Source: Ooceraea biroi (Eukaryota; Arthropoda; Insecta; Hymenoptera; Formicidae). Taken from it: a DNA stretch of 64,000 nucleotides. This document shows, in pieces, positions 51,501 to 62,390 of this stretch (position 1 is the first letter of the stretch; every line of letters starts with the position of its first letter). The position numbers and the translations under genes were made by a program. Under the pieces are notes generated by a model. The model saw nothing but the letters and a program-made list of their open reading frames with translations. It ran no database searches and had not been told where the DNA came from. The stretch lies in the NCBI RefSeq assembly GCF_003672135.1, contig NC_039508.1:15945945-16009944 (forward strand), written 5' to 3'.

Positions 51501-54500
51501 ACGATATAATAACAAAAATTCTGGACACGTAAAAGATCACCCGGTATATAACCGGTATAAAGACGGTGGCATTGAATTATTGTTAACCTCGTAAATGCAG
51601 TCCGGCAGCTGTCGTCGCGCTCGTCGCTGAATGCGACAAGGCATTCCGGTAAAATATGCGAATGCATAATTGAAAAACGGCAGCGCGACGGAGCGTCGGG
51701 GGAAACCGCGGCTTTTTCACCGTTTCTCGAACTGCCGTAAGATGGAATTAAGCTGTGCGCCGTCGAGGGGGTAACTTTGCACCGCGCTGAATAAAGATCG
51801 TGGTATCATTCGGCGCCCGGGAGAGTAATTCGTTAGTTCGAGTTACGATATTCACGAGGTTCCGAAATCCATCTTTAATCCGACGCAAACTCACCCCGCA
51901 GACTAATTCTGTTTTGCGCAACGCGTCGCGGCTATTCTCATTATTTCTAAACGAGGTGGCATAAAACGCATTTCGGTCTTTTACCGTTAACCCGAGGATT
52001 CTTGTGTCTCGATATAGAAGAAAAATTAAGCTTCTTAAAGATTTAATTACGATTTTATTTAGCGAAGATGTGAATCTAGAATAGAAAAATGAATAAATCA
52101 TAAGCAATATCTTAACAGTACATTCTTGATAATTTCTAAATAATTAATGATTTAAATTTCTAGAGAATTGAAGAAGATTTAAAACATGTTTATAACATTT
52201 AAAACAGTTATGTAACAGTCGACTGTTTTGATATCAGAATAAGAAGTGATGGAAATTAAATTAAGAGTTCAATTTACTCATTTGCACTAACTAAATATAA
52301 ATTTTTGCGTCGATTATATTATATTAAGATTGTGAACAAGTGAGGCAATTGCGGTTAATTAAAGGTATATAACTGGCTGTACAGATTCAAAGAATATAAT
52401 ATTGATATCAAATCAGGTCGAGTTACCGAATAAACAGGAAAATCGTTCAGCACAATTGCGCAAGATAAAAATAACGATTGCACTAGCGGCAAGGAACGAA
52501 GTCCCAATTAAAGATAATCGATAATTCTTCCTTGATGTTCGGTTGCATCCAACTGACCAACGAGCGGACGATTTAAATAATGATTCGTGCGAGAGGCGTC
52601 ATGGAAGCCGCGAAGTTCACACGAGCTTCGAATCGCATAAATCCCGGCCGACAGCGGGGGTGGAGACGGGAATGCGAGGGGATGCGGAAAGTGAAAGATG
52701 AGGGAAAATAAGACGAATGCCGGTCCTGGCGCGAGAGAAACGATTCCGAGTCGCCGGCGCAAAGATGCTGCCGCGGCCCTCCGGTATATTAGCAAAGTTT
52801 TATGACGTATGTAGCCGCGACGTGCAGTCATTGGAGGAAAATGCAAGTCTCCATCCCCTTTCGCTCCATGGTGCATTCCGTTGCCGCTACGAGTCCCGTG
52901 GGTTTACGGGACATTGGGAGACCAACGGGCATGAGATGACTTCGGGGATGGATCGCGGGCCGACTGCCAAAGAAACTTATGCGAATCCAAAAATTGCGGA
53001 ACGTATCTTGCGCGCGAAAAAAATTCATATCATTGATCATTTGATGTCTCCAAGTTTTCGTTCATTTTAATAGAGCACATCATAATACAGACTTCAACAC
53101 GTTTGTCCGAAATTATACGTTCTTTATATTTTGCCGATGTAGAAAATTTGTCTGTTTTATAATTTATTCTTGGCATTTAGCGCAAGTAACTCAAGTTATG
53201 TCACTTGAGATAATCGGGAGGTGATTGAGAATGATTCTTCCTTGAACTCTTTTGGAAAGAAGAGTTCTCCAGCTGTGGAAGTGGAAAGGAAAGATACAGG
53301 ATACTCTTCTACCAACGATAACGGTCATCCCGAGGTCGGTAAGTTCACTCAATTCCCTAAACTCGTCTTTCTCTTTCGCGGTTGTTGCTTAATGCGATCC
53401 CGTGATCTCTGGCCGATCCTCAATCTATTTATCTATATATCTATCGCAAAGTCGCCCAGTTGGCCATTTCGCTCCAATCGAAACTATCTCTCCCGCTGGT
53501 AACAGCAGAAACGAATTCCCGTAATCCCGTCAGACGCTCTCGCTCTCGGTCGAGCCGTTATTTAAAGCCATTCATGGGCATTCGCTGAGCGAAGTTATCA
53601 GTCACGTGATACATTATTTGTTGCTTCGATATCCAAAATACGAAGCATATTCTCTTTTTGTTTTACTGAATATATCGTTCAATTATTTCAACTTGCTTAA
53701 TTAATTATGTGTTCCATCAAACTGATTAAATCAATCAACGAGAAATTAGTGAGGAACAAAATGTAATATTTATTTCTGTATATCACATTAAGTATACCAC
53801 GTTAATAATTTCTGCAACAAATTTCTTATTATGTAAAGACAAGCAGATTATTTTTCTACGGTTTATTAATTCAAAATAATGTTCTAAATTTCTGATAATT
53901 AATTTCTGAAATTCTCAGTATCGTTAACAATTTTTTCAAAATTCAGCACAACTCTTAGGTCGCATGTACAGCACGATACAGCTGAGAAATTTTCGTCAAT
54001 ATTTCCTACGCAACTTTTAAATCGAAATAGTATGTAATTTCTCGTCAATGTCGTTCCGCATTGAGCAATTTTGACGCATCTCCTCGACACCCTGTACATG
54101 CCGGTAAACGCATGTCGCTTTCTGCTTGCGGCACGCATTTTACAGAGCCATACAAGTTCCCGGGGCGATTTCCAATCTACGATCAAGCGCCGCTCCATTT
54201 GCAACTTGATGGAGGTATTCTGGATTCGAATTGGCGCGTTGTTTGGCGTCGGCCGATCCATCCTTTTTTCGTATAAATTTTTCGACGTTGAGAATTCGCG
54301 ATTACAAAAGGTTTTGCCATGTTAAACATTTATGGAATACGTTCGCCAAACAGGAAAACTCATCTTCATGTGGTCGTTGATAAATTTAATTAACAACGAT
54401 AATATAAGGTATTACTTACAATCAGCAGTTTTGTTGATTCAATGTTTTAACGCGTCATCAATTTAATTATAATGAGATATCAGGTATGCTTTGAATTGCA

Positions 54501-57500
54501 ACACCATGCACGTAAACCGACCGTAATTACAGGGTTTTAATCACTCTGCATGCATTTTAAGCGAGCATGCATTATGCGTTCCGGACACGCGTAAGCTCGC
54601 ATTCTCGCGTGCAATAACCCGGAGATTGATCGGCGATCTGCGCCTGGTCGAGATCTATCGCGGCGGAGGGTAAAATTCGGCAAGGAACGTGCCGATTAAT
54701 TACGATAATTCCGCCTGAGCGACGCCAAGATTCGTCGGGGAAATTAAAACTTTCGCGAGAGGACCTGTTATCGCCCTCTCGCACCGACTTCCTGTTGGGT
54801 GCACGCACACGCATGCATCGAATCGCCGTCGTTCACGCGATCAGTCCTTCTTCAAGCCGAGACCTTCAAAACCCTCATAAATTCTACAAACCTTCGTTCG
54901 TATTACTACTATTGGGTCGTCCGGAAAGTTCGTGCCGATTTTAAAGGAAAATTCAAAGGCAACATTTTTTTATGTCGATAAATATTTATTGACTTATGTA
55001 TGCACCGTTTTGTTTCACAACCTTTGTCCATCTTTCACGCAACTGGAAGATTCCATTCTCCCAGAACTTCTTAGGTTTCTCGGCGAAAAACTCCTCAAGG
55101 TGGTTTTTTATGTCGATCAAAGAGTTGAAGTTCTTGCCGCTAAAAGAATTTTGCAAAGACCTAAATAAGTGAAAGTCTGAAGGTGCAATGTCTGGTGAAT
55201 ACGGTGGGTGAGGTAGCACATCCCAGCCAAACTCCAACAATTTTTGTCGGATAGTCAAAGAAACATGAGGTCTGGCATTGTCCTGATAGAACACGACGCC
55301 CTTCCTATTAGCTAATTCTGGACGTTTTTTCCTGAATCGCTGTCTTTAATTCGTCCAGTTGCGAGCAGTACTTATCTGCATTTATCGTTTGGTTGTGTGG
55401 TAGGAGCTCATAATATAGGATTCCTTTCCAATCCCACCAGACACAGAGCATGACTTTTTTTGGATGAAGGCCGGCTTTCGGAGTGGTTAATGCTGGTTCA
55501 TTTTGCTTACCCCAGGATCTTTTTCGTTCTACGTTGTTGTAAATGATCCATTTTTCGTCACCCATCACTAATTGCTTCAAAAATGGTACGTTTTCATTGC
55601 GCTTGTACAGCGAGTCGCAGATGGAAATGCGATCCATTAAATTTTTTCGGCCAAATTATGTGGAACCCATACATCATAGCGACTTACGTAACCAAGCTTC
55701 ACTACATGATCGTGGACAGTGGTTTTAGATATTTTCAGTATCTTTGCTAATTCACGTGTCGTGTAGCGCGGGTTATTCTCGATCAGTGTCTTGATTTGGT
55801 CATCATCAGTAGTAAAGGGTCTGCCCGAGCGTTCTTGGTCTTTAAGGTTAAAATCACTAGCTCTAAACTTAGCGAACCACTTACGTACGGTTCTTTCAGC
55901 TAAAGCGCCTTCTCCGTAAACAGAACATATCGAATTTGTTGCTTGTGAGGCATTTTTGCCTTTCCGGTAATAGAAAAGCATCAAGTGTCTAAAATGTTCT
56001 TTGTTTTCTTCCATCTTCAAAAGAGTACAAAACTGACACGAATCAATTTATCTCAAACAACTTTTTTCCTAAAGATGTGTTGAAATGTCACCTTTAAGCA
56101 TATGTATATAAATCGTATGTTTTCAATAACATTGATATATTCAGACATGTTCCAACACCATCTATTAAAAATCGGCACGAACTTTCCGGACGACCCAATA
56201 CTTTGCTACATATTTTTGCTATAATTAAAAATACGATACAACAAAGTTTTAAAAATAAATATTATATAATTTCAATTGCGTGATGCTTCAATATGAAAAT
56301 TTGATACCGCATTAATTCAGCAAGTAGCAAAAATTACATACAATATGTACAATTGAGGGTGCGGTTCTCTAGAGAATTATTTTACGTTATTTTCACCATC
56401 AAGTTCAGATACCAAAACGCAGATTGTACAAAAATAATTATATTAAAATATCCCTCGTGTGTTCATTCATTTGCCCTGGAGAATGCCTGGGAAGAAACGA
56501 TAAATGAAATGATAAAGCCGTCTCTCTCGGGCGCGTTTTGTCGCGCCGTGGTTTCTCGAAAAGTGCATTCGTGGACTTATCCAGCTCTCGTGCCGGAGCT
56601 TTCAATTTCCCCCTGGTGCGGTGCGAAACGGTCCATCCGAGATTCGCTTACCTTGACGCGCAGCAGGTGCTGCAGACTCTGTGCCTGGCTGCTATTTAAG
56701 GGTGGATTGTCGGTCCCGAGCCGCGCCACTGCAATCACGTTTTCTCGGGTCGCGTTGTACAAGAAGAGCGTGCATACTGTCTGTAAATGGAAGACGGGAA
56801 AGAGTTGGTCTTTTGGTGCAGATATAGACAGATAGTAGTAGTAGTAGTAGTAGTTAATAGTGACGCAGCGCCGTTATTAAATTCCGCACGTGCAGTCCGA
56901 TTTACTTTTTAATCGATGCGCAGTTTGACGAGTGCCGTTACGTTTCCCATTGACGTTTCTCATTATCGGGATTTCGCGCGGCCGATTGGAGGTGATGCGC
57001 ATTAATTGCATTCTGGGAATTTTCCTGGGGGTTGCTTCCATCGATCCCTGCCTCCTCTTTGACGCGTCGAATGACTAACGCACGACGGCCGACGTAATAA
57101 ATCCCGGAATAATTGACCAATTTTAGATTCCTCACTGAGTAGGTTTTCAATATTCGTGAGGCATCGATCCGAGATAATTCCAAATCCAAGATTCGAACGG
57201 ACGTTTTTACATTTCAAAGGTGTGACATATCCAATATTAATAAAACGGAAATATCAATCGCAGCATGTCGCACGGTGTCAGTAGCATTAACTATCAAAAT
57301 TAGATTATTTCTTACCTGATTATTGACTTCTTCCCTCATGAAATTGTCAAGAGACGACACCGCGTCCAGCACGGTCACGTTGTTGTGCTGCTTCAATAAG
57401 GTCTCGTCTTTTTCGCTGTACCCCAGGAACATGAAAACTCCGTGTGGTATACTGTATGTGTCTGCACAAATAGCACAACGATGGTATTGCACGGTGCGAG

Positions 57501-60500
57501 GAAAAATCATTTCCTGTTGAGGTTATTCGAAAATTGTATTTTATCTCGTGTCGCGAATTCAGATTTAGAGACAAGAAAAAGCTTATTACGTATTTAGCAT
57601 GATTTATACAGAATGGCATCTGTATTACGTTTCTGTCAGTCGACTAAAACGATTCTTGATTAAATTATAGAGTTTTGACAAGATTGACTTTTCTCATTTA
57701 TTTCTTTTCTTTTCATCTGTTACGAGAGAAGTGGTTGCTCACCAGGCGAAGGCCGCATGCATATGAAGCCGCCACTGTAACAAAGACAAGGTCCCCGATG
57801 CGCTTGATAGGCCGGCGCCTCGTGGTTGTAGAAAGCAAAGTCCGTCTTGCAAGGTGATGAGTCGACGCAGATCGTGTTGCAGACGAGTTGCTCGCCCTCA
57901 CCACAGTGGCAGAGCTCCGAGCATTCCGGCTCGTCCTCACGATAGAGCTATGCGGATGTAATTAACACGTTGAAATTAACACGTTTATCACTATGTTATC
58001 TTAAAAGCGTCACCACGATCTTCGCGAGTAGCGTAATAATTTATTCTATTTCTCTCCATAAGCAAAAAGGAATTTAAAGAAATCAAGAGGAAAATTAATG
58101 TCAATATGCATATATAGTAAAACTTGATATTACTGGATTTAGCGGAAAGGTTTTAGCTCACTGTGACAAAGTCACAGAGAAAGAAGGTAAAAGAAAACGC
58201 ATTGTCGCGACGTCAACGTCCGAGAAGAAATCGCAATCGATTCGCCTGTCCTTTTACGGTAAGATTCTGGTGCTAGGATGCAGCAAATATCCGATTTCCG
58301 CTGGAAATCCTCGCCCGCCCGCGCGCGCATGACGCCCACAAAACCCTCGGCTTCTTTCTGTCTCGCGAGAGTCAGCCTTCGAAAGCGGCGGACGCTTTGC
58401 GTAGCGACGACGATCGCAAGAGACTTGGGAGATTGCGAGCGACTCACCCTTTTGCCCTTGCCCTCTCTTATATATTGGTGGCTCTGCCTCGGCCTTTGAA
58501 CCACGCAGAAGCCTGCAAAGAGAGTGACGTGAGACGTGCTACCTTTTCTGCCAGATTGTTTCTTCGGCCCTTTATCAAGCCCCGCTTTCTATCACCAGAG
58601 GCGATTTACCTAATTTACTTCTTCTTAACAGTAGCGGACGTAAGAAATTAAAAATTCTCCTTTTTCTCAAGCTTGAGAAGCAAGCGTTCTATTTGTGAAA
58701 GAGAGATGTTGTACGTTTTAAATTAACAAACACGTAAAACGCACAAGGATTGAGAACCGAGAAAAAGATTTTCTACATCTAAAGAATGATTTAAGAATTA
58801 TTTTAAAATAATGGCAGTTTAGGAAAGGGAGAAATGGGCAGAAACAGGGACACAGGCAGATAACTCGATCAATTAATACACACAATCACACACGTGTGGG
58901 GAAACTAATGATCATTAAACGCATTCAGACTCACGGGGTGGCGTCGTGGTGGTCGTGGTGGTGCTCGGAGTGGTGCTTATAGTGGTTGTCGTGATTTCCC
59001 AAGTTTCCGTGGGTTCGGTGGTCGGCCACCTTGTCACTTCCGGTATTTGATTATCTTCCACTTGTTCGACCGCGATGGTCGCCGTCGTGCTAGACGGTAA
59101 CCTCGTCGTCGACACGACTGGCGTCATCGTCGTCGACGTCTTCGCCGTCGTCGTCGTTCGCGAATGATGGTGTTTCCTGCGCGCGTGATAGTCCTTCTGC
59201 GACTCCACTGTAATCATCGTTGACATCCTCGAAACGACGTGAATTAAAGAACGGAACCGAGTGCGGATTGTACGAGCAGATAAGGAAAGTATCGACAACG
59301 AAGCTTTTTTTATTACTCGTTTTTGTTGCATGAAAGCAAATTATAATTTTTCTCATTCCGATTATACCTGCTGCAAACATTTTATATAGATATGTGGTCA
59401 GAACTGTGTGCTATTTCAAGGAATTAAATTATTCGAACTTTTTTGTTCTCTATTATATTACAGTGGAAATATTAAAATAAAAGATAATAAAAATTTTGCA
59501 ACAATACTGCTTTTGTGCAAAGCTGTTTGCAACCTGCGTCTTGCGATCATCCGGAAATTTCTTTCATCTTCTGTCGTAACTTATAGCATCTCATGGTACA
59601 ATAATGCGGCAGGAAAAACTACCGACTCGAATCGGCATCGTCGTCGCTTCGAAGTGAGAGCAACTTCGGCTTGATACTTTCTCCCTTGCACCCTTTGGCG
59701 TGCACACGCCAGGAAACGGACGTGCAACCGCAAATAACAACCGCTAAGCAATATAAAGTGCCGAACGGAGAGCCTGTAAAATTGCAGTTGAATGTACACG
59801 TGTAGCCATCCGCGACGCGGGGAAGTATGAAAGTATCGGAAAAGTCGCCCGGTCCCGTATCGCCAACGGCGCAGCTGCTGCAAAATATTTCAGCTACCGT
59901 GGGGGCTCCGAGGTGATTACACTTTCAAGGGGCACCGCGCGTCTCTCCTCTCGCGGGACGCGTAGAGCAATAATAGGGAACGTAAGATGCGCGTAATAAT
60001 ATTTTACGAGCTGCAGCGAGGCGACCCTGCAACTTTTATTTCTCACGAAATAGATTATACTTATCAGCATTTATAAACGCGCCTCGCGAAATTACAAAAA
60101 TCAGGCGATTGTCCGATTTTTCGCACCTCATTTCCCTTCTTTTTTTAGGAAGTAGGTCATGCCTAAAATGCTCTATCCACGAAGATATCTCGTTAAATTG
60201 CGTCCGCTTCGAGCGGATGTAATGAACTGACAACTGCGAAACGGCTGTAAATATTTAATATCTTCTATTTGCCATCCACTGTGTTTAACCTCATATCTGA
60301 GGTATTGTACAAAATTCCTTGATTGTTCTCAATAAAGCTAAAAAAGATCAAATAGTATTTAATCAGGACCGAGACAACTCAATTAATTATTGTTGTCATA
60401 GTTGCATTACATATTCGAAAGTTATACATAAGATATTAGGCTATTAAATAATTTGGATCGTCTAGCTTTCGATACAAATATTTTAGAATGTTTTTGTTTT

Positions 60501-61695
60501 TTAAGTTGTCTTGCTATAAAATATGATAATACTATACGACAAGCTATGTTGTGCTGTTCATAAATACGTGTTTAGGTTTTATTTATCCGTCTAGCGACTT
60601 TAAAAATACTTTATTTTATTTTAATTTATTATATAATTTATTATATTATATAATTTATTTTAAAATATTTTATTTTTATTTATAAGAAATATTAATACGT
60701 TAAGAAAAAAAAGGAGATTCAATTGTACAATATCTTGATTTTGCAAGCTAAATCAAGTAAAAGATCTCAAGGAAACTCCACATGAGGCACGATCTGCGAG
60801 ACGGCAATCTTTACCGATCTATGCAGTTATACCGCAATGCCACGTGCAGAATTGCAATTACACCGGTCGAACAAACGACACAGGTTGGCCTTTATCGATC
60901 TTTCTCGACCCCGTCCAGTTGTAAAGCACGGCGAGTGCAGCGGGCTGCATTCAGTTGGTAGATAAGTCATTTAGATACGAAGAAATTGCATCTCCCACTG
61001 CGTTCTAGGAGCGCATCATACAAAGCGCATCAGTAGCGCTTCATGCACAACTCTGTCTGTTATGCGCTGCAATATTTATACACAGAATCAATAAAATAAA
61101 AATTAAGACACGGGTAAACTCCACAGCGAGTTTCGAATCGATCTTATTGCAATTTTCCAAGTTGTCAATGTTGAATAACTTGGCAAATTACAGGCGAAAT
61201 TAAATTCCTTTCAGGAGGAAGTTAAGTCGACGTTAGTCGAAGGATAAAGTTTTGTTATTTAATTAGTTCTTACGAAGTTTAACGTGTCCTCTTAATTCTC
61301 GATACTGTCGACAACTTACTCGCGCTGGATTTAATTTAAATTACAGGCATATTTTGTTAAGAAACAATCAAGTCTAAGAACTCGGCTGAAGGTACACGCT
61401 TCGATACCGATTGATTTACGTAGCTCGCATGATTTATTCCTACAGCAAATCACGAAATACACGCTCTTTCCGTGCGATTTTTCGCTTACCTACGCAAGGA
61501 TTCACCCAGAGGAGCCGCTGCCAACCCAGACAACCGTAGAGTTGGGTGAGCTCCGTGCCTTTACATGCGCAATTGATGTGGAGCTCGGTGCCAAGGATGC
61601 CCAGCATCGCTTTTCTGCATTCTGCGTTCGGCCCGGCGCATTTCTTCGTCACGCTGTCGACCGCGCAGCTTTGCTCGTAATGCTCTAGACTGAGC
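38115..61695 (-). CDS. Gfrl: GDNF-family-receptor-like protein (insect Gfrl), 3' part, 7 exons, N-terminus outside window
   Basis: Joined exons: 61695-61490, 59207-58935, 58512-58448, 57947-57743, 57461-57316, 56780-56652, 38336-38115. All introns are GT..AG and all phases agree. The open frame begins with the last base of a split codon and runs 414 residues to a TGA. Order: a Cys-rich GDNF-receptor-type module (ECRKAMLGILGTELHINCAC to NPCV), a Thr-rich linker, a short basic segment, a second Cys-rich module (ECSELCHCGEGEQLVCNTIC ... CLCYSGGFIC), a conserved non-Cys region (VFMFLGYSEKDETLL, LSIFKMAEVEIKMP), and a C-terminal hydrophobic stretch after SRSSS consistent with a GPI-anchor signal or a single membrane helix. 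Family knowledge: vertebrate GFR-alpha proteins are GPI-anchored co-receptors, and insect Gfrl is a cell-surface relative. The ligand here is unknown. Gene assignment is by recognition, not by search. Confidence 0.85.
41646..42210. mobile_element. 565-bp element with ~60-bp inverted ends flanked by TA
   Basis: The left end (GATATACAATAATAATTATT, then GACCATTAATTGGCAAGCTC and on to GTGACGT) is the near-perfect reverse complement of the right end at about 42149-42210. TA lies on both sides (41644-41645, 42211-42212). No coding frame was seen inside. The left end also carries a hammerhead-like motif of the sort known in the terminal repeats of Penelope-like retroelements. It may therefore be a Penelope-like fragment with inverted ends rather than a DNA transposon; both remain possible. 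Confidence 0.7.
41701..41744 (-). ncRNA. Hammerhead-ribozyme-like motif (Penelope-type, minimal)
   Basis: On the minus strand, in order: TTGT (stem I), CTGAAGA (fits the CUGANGA core), one extra G, GACC(A)...(T)GGTC (stem II, 4-5 bp), GAAA, then C and GTC (the ACGT palindrome used by dimeric minimal hammerheads), and ACAA, which pairs with the first TTGT. The extra G between core and stem II departs from the textbook fold, so activity is uncertain. Confidence 0.4.
48481..48517 (+). repeat. (TC)n microsatellite
   Basis: About 18 TC units, flanked by AGAGAGAAAAAGC upstream and TTTCTTTCTCTTTGAGAGA downstream, so the region can fold on itself. It lies in the last Gfrl intron. Confidence 0.95.
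54912..54942 (+). repeat. Mariner left terminal inverted repeat
   Basis: This 31-bp repeat begins TTGGGTCGTCCGGAAAGTTC, ends GATTTT, and is the exact complement of 56168-56198. TA precedes it. Confidence 0.95.
54986..56020 (-). pseudogene. Mariner transposase, D,D34D, with two frameshifts
   Basis: Three consecutive open stretches (56020-55637, 55637-55308, 55294-54986) add up to 1035 nt, the length of an intact ~344-residue transposase. The N-terminal part has the helix-turn-helix DNA-binding region (ERTVRKWFAKFR, ERSGRP) and the WVPHNL linker motif. The catalytic domain has GDEKWI (first Asp), YQDNARPH (second Asp) and YSPDIAPSD (third Asp), with 34 residues between the last two. The frame is lost at a six-A run (complement of 55642-55647), as if one base is missing, and regained near another six-A run (complement of 55325-55330), as if one is extra. 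It is probably inactive unless these are assembly errors. Confidence 0.92.
56168..56198 (-). repeat. Mariner right terminal inverted repeat
   Basis: This is the exact reverse complement of 54912-54942 and is followed by TA. Confidence 0.95.
56652..56780 (-). CDS. Gfrl: Gfrl penultimate exon
   Basis: The acceptor is CTTCCATTTACAG and the donor is GTCAAG|GTAAGC. It is 129 nt, 43 codons, phase 0 at both ends. It encodes TVCTLFLYNATRENVIAVAR, then LGTDNPPLNSSQAQSL and QHLLRVK. Potential N-glycosylation sequons NAT and NSS are visible. Confidence 0.83.
56833..56853 (+). repeat. (TAG)7 microsatellite in a Gfrl intron
   Basis: Seven perfect TAG units between the exons at 57316-57461 and 56652-56780. 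Confidence 0.95.
57316..57461 (-). CDS. Gfrl: Gfrl exon: conserved membrane-proximal region
   Basis: The acceptor is TATTTGTGCAG and the donor is AATCAG|GTAAGA, in phase 0. It encodes DTYSIPHGVFMFLGYSEKDE, then TLLKQHNNVTVLDAVSSLDN and FMREEVNNQ. One N-glycosylation sequon (NVT) is visible. Confidence 0.85.
57743..57947 (-). CDS. Gfrl: Gfrl exon: second Cys-rich module
   Basis: The acceptor is CATCCGCATAG and the donor is CCTG|GTGAGC. It encodes LYREDEPECSELCHCGEGEQ, VCNTICVDSSPCKTDF, the conserved AFYNHEAPAYQAHRG, and CLCYSGGFICMRPSP. Ten cysteines in 68 residues give a disulphide-rich extracellular module. This is the most recognisable part of the gene. Confidence 0.9.
58448..58512 (-). 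CDS. Gfrl: Gfrl 65-nt small exon
   Basis: The acceptor is a strong pyrimidine tract, CACTCTCTTTGCAG, and the donor is AAAAGG|GTGAGT. It is read as (R)FCVVQRPRQSHQYIREGKGK with a final Arg. It supplies exactly the two-base start and phase-0 end required between the Thr-rich exon and the next Cys-rich exon. That fit is the main support for it. Confidence 0.8.
58935..59207 (-). CDS. Gfrl: Gfrl exon: Thr-rich mucin-like linker
   Basis: The acceptor is GATGATTACAG and the donor is CACCCC|GTGAGT. It is 273 nt, exactly 91 codons. It encodes VESQKDYHARRKHHHSRTTTT and then long runs of Thr, Ser and Pro ending TTTTTTTPP. This is expected to be an extended, possibly O-glycosylated stalk between the two Cys-rich modules. 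The length is a multiple of three and flanking phases match, so the exon could be skipped without a frameshift. Confidence 0.78.
59208..61489 (-). other. Gfrl intron, 2.3 kb
   Basis: GTAAGC...ATTACAG, with an AT-rich low-complexity stretch at about 60600-60700. No other feature seen. Confidence 0.75.
61490..61695 (-). CDS. Gfrl: Gfrl exon: first visible GDNF-receptor Cys module
   Basis: The acceptor is ACATTTTAG|G... read on minus (AATGTTTTAG) and the donor is GTAG|GTAAGC. It encodes LSLEHYEQSCAVDSVTKKC followed by AECRKAMLGILGTE, INCACKGTE and GCLGWQRLLWVNPCV. The spacing of cysteines ending in NPC is that of a GDNF-receptor (GFR-alpha) module. The exon begins with one base of a split codon, so at least one upstream exon lies beyond the window or in unrecognised sequence before 64000. 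Confidence 0.85.
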
Positions 61696-61925
61696 CTAAA
61701 ACATTGGAAACAGGAAATGTTAGTCCTTGGCTATATGGGACATTGCGTTAATTGCGTATACAAATTTACACAGATGACTGCTACGAACCGAAACCAACAG
61801 TAAAGATTTTCAAAAAGTTTTTCAAAAACCAAAATTTGTCTTGAAAGACAAAAATAAAAGATTCAGTGATCGTTAGAATTAATGAAATAATCAAAATTGA
61901 CGTTAAATACACCCATCGATGTTTA

Positions 61926-61943
61926 TTAATTAATTAATTAATT
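61926..61943 (+). repeat. (TTAA)n short repeat
   Basis: Four and a half TTAA units upstream of the first visible Gfrl exon. Confidence 0.9.
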
Positions 61944-62341
61944 ATGGATATTTCATTAGAATATTCGGAATCGATCAGCTGTAATGACACTCTGACACAG
62001 TTTTAGACAGAAAATTAATTTAATTGACAAGTTAACTAGTGGTAAACAATTGACTTGATTAAAGAATATATTTATAGATGACTACTAGTAAATAGTATTC
62101 TAACGATCACTAGGTGTACCCACATGATCACTGGTCACAGTATATGACCGAGGGGACTAATGTTGCTGCAATGTAGGCAATCGCTGGGTATTTCTGGATG
62201 ACCACAGGGAACGCTAGTATGACAATTGATATTCAATGAGAGATATACTGATAATAAAACGCATGCTTTGTTCCCATAGAAACCTTTCAGCCAAAACATA
62301 ATTTTTTTACTATCATTTTCATTTGTGATAATGATATACGC

Positions 62342-62390
62342 GTAACGTATGCATCCTTCATAACGTATGCATAGTTTATAACGTATACAG
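62342..62390 (+). repeat. Three tandem ~18-bp units containing AACGTATGCAT
   Basis: The units are GTAACGTATGCATCCTTCA, TAACGTATGCATAGTTTA and TAACGTATACAGATGG. The third is diverged. Intronic or upstream of Gfrl. Confidence 0.8.

Larger units (their letters stand above)
54912..56198 (-). mobile_element. Full-length mariner transposon (1287 bp) inside the last Gfrl intron
   Basis: The element is bounded by perfect 31-bp terminal inverted repeats starting TTGGGTCGTCCGGAAAGTTC and flanked on both sides by the TA target duplication (54910-54911 and 56199-56200). Length and TA duplication are canonical for mariner. The transposase is on the minus strand, the same direction as the host gene. The repeats are identical, which suggests a fairly recent insertion. 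By memory of the protein it is closer to the cecropia/Hsmar1-like mariners than to Tc1; this was not verified. Confidence 0.95.
38337..56651 (-). other. Last Gfrl intron, 18.3 kb
   Basis: GTAAGC at 56651 to TTTACAG at 38337. It carries the mariner (54912-56198), the inverted-repeat element (41646-42210) and the (TC)n tract. GC-rich patches with overlapping open frames (about 43900-45100, 48050-48800, 52500-53050) show no recognisable exon. Confidence 0.75.

Noticed and set aside
52508..53070. Overlapping 117-122 codon frames on both strands
   Set aside because: GC-rich intronic patch. No domain, no splice signals and no strand preference.
56353..56835. 160-codon plus-strand open frame
   Set aside because: It is antisense to the Gfrl exon at 56652-56780 and has no feature of its own.
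59090..59380. Asp-rich 96-codon minus-strand frame
   Set aside because: It is an alternative-frame shadow of the Thr-rich Gfrl exon.
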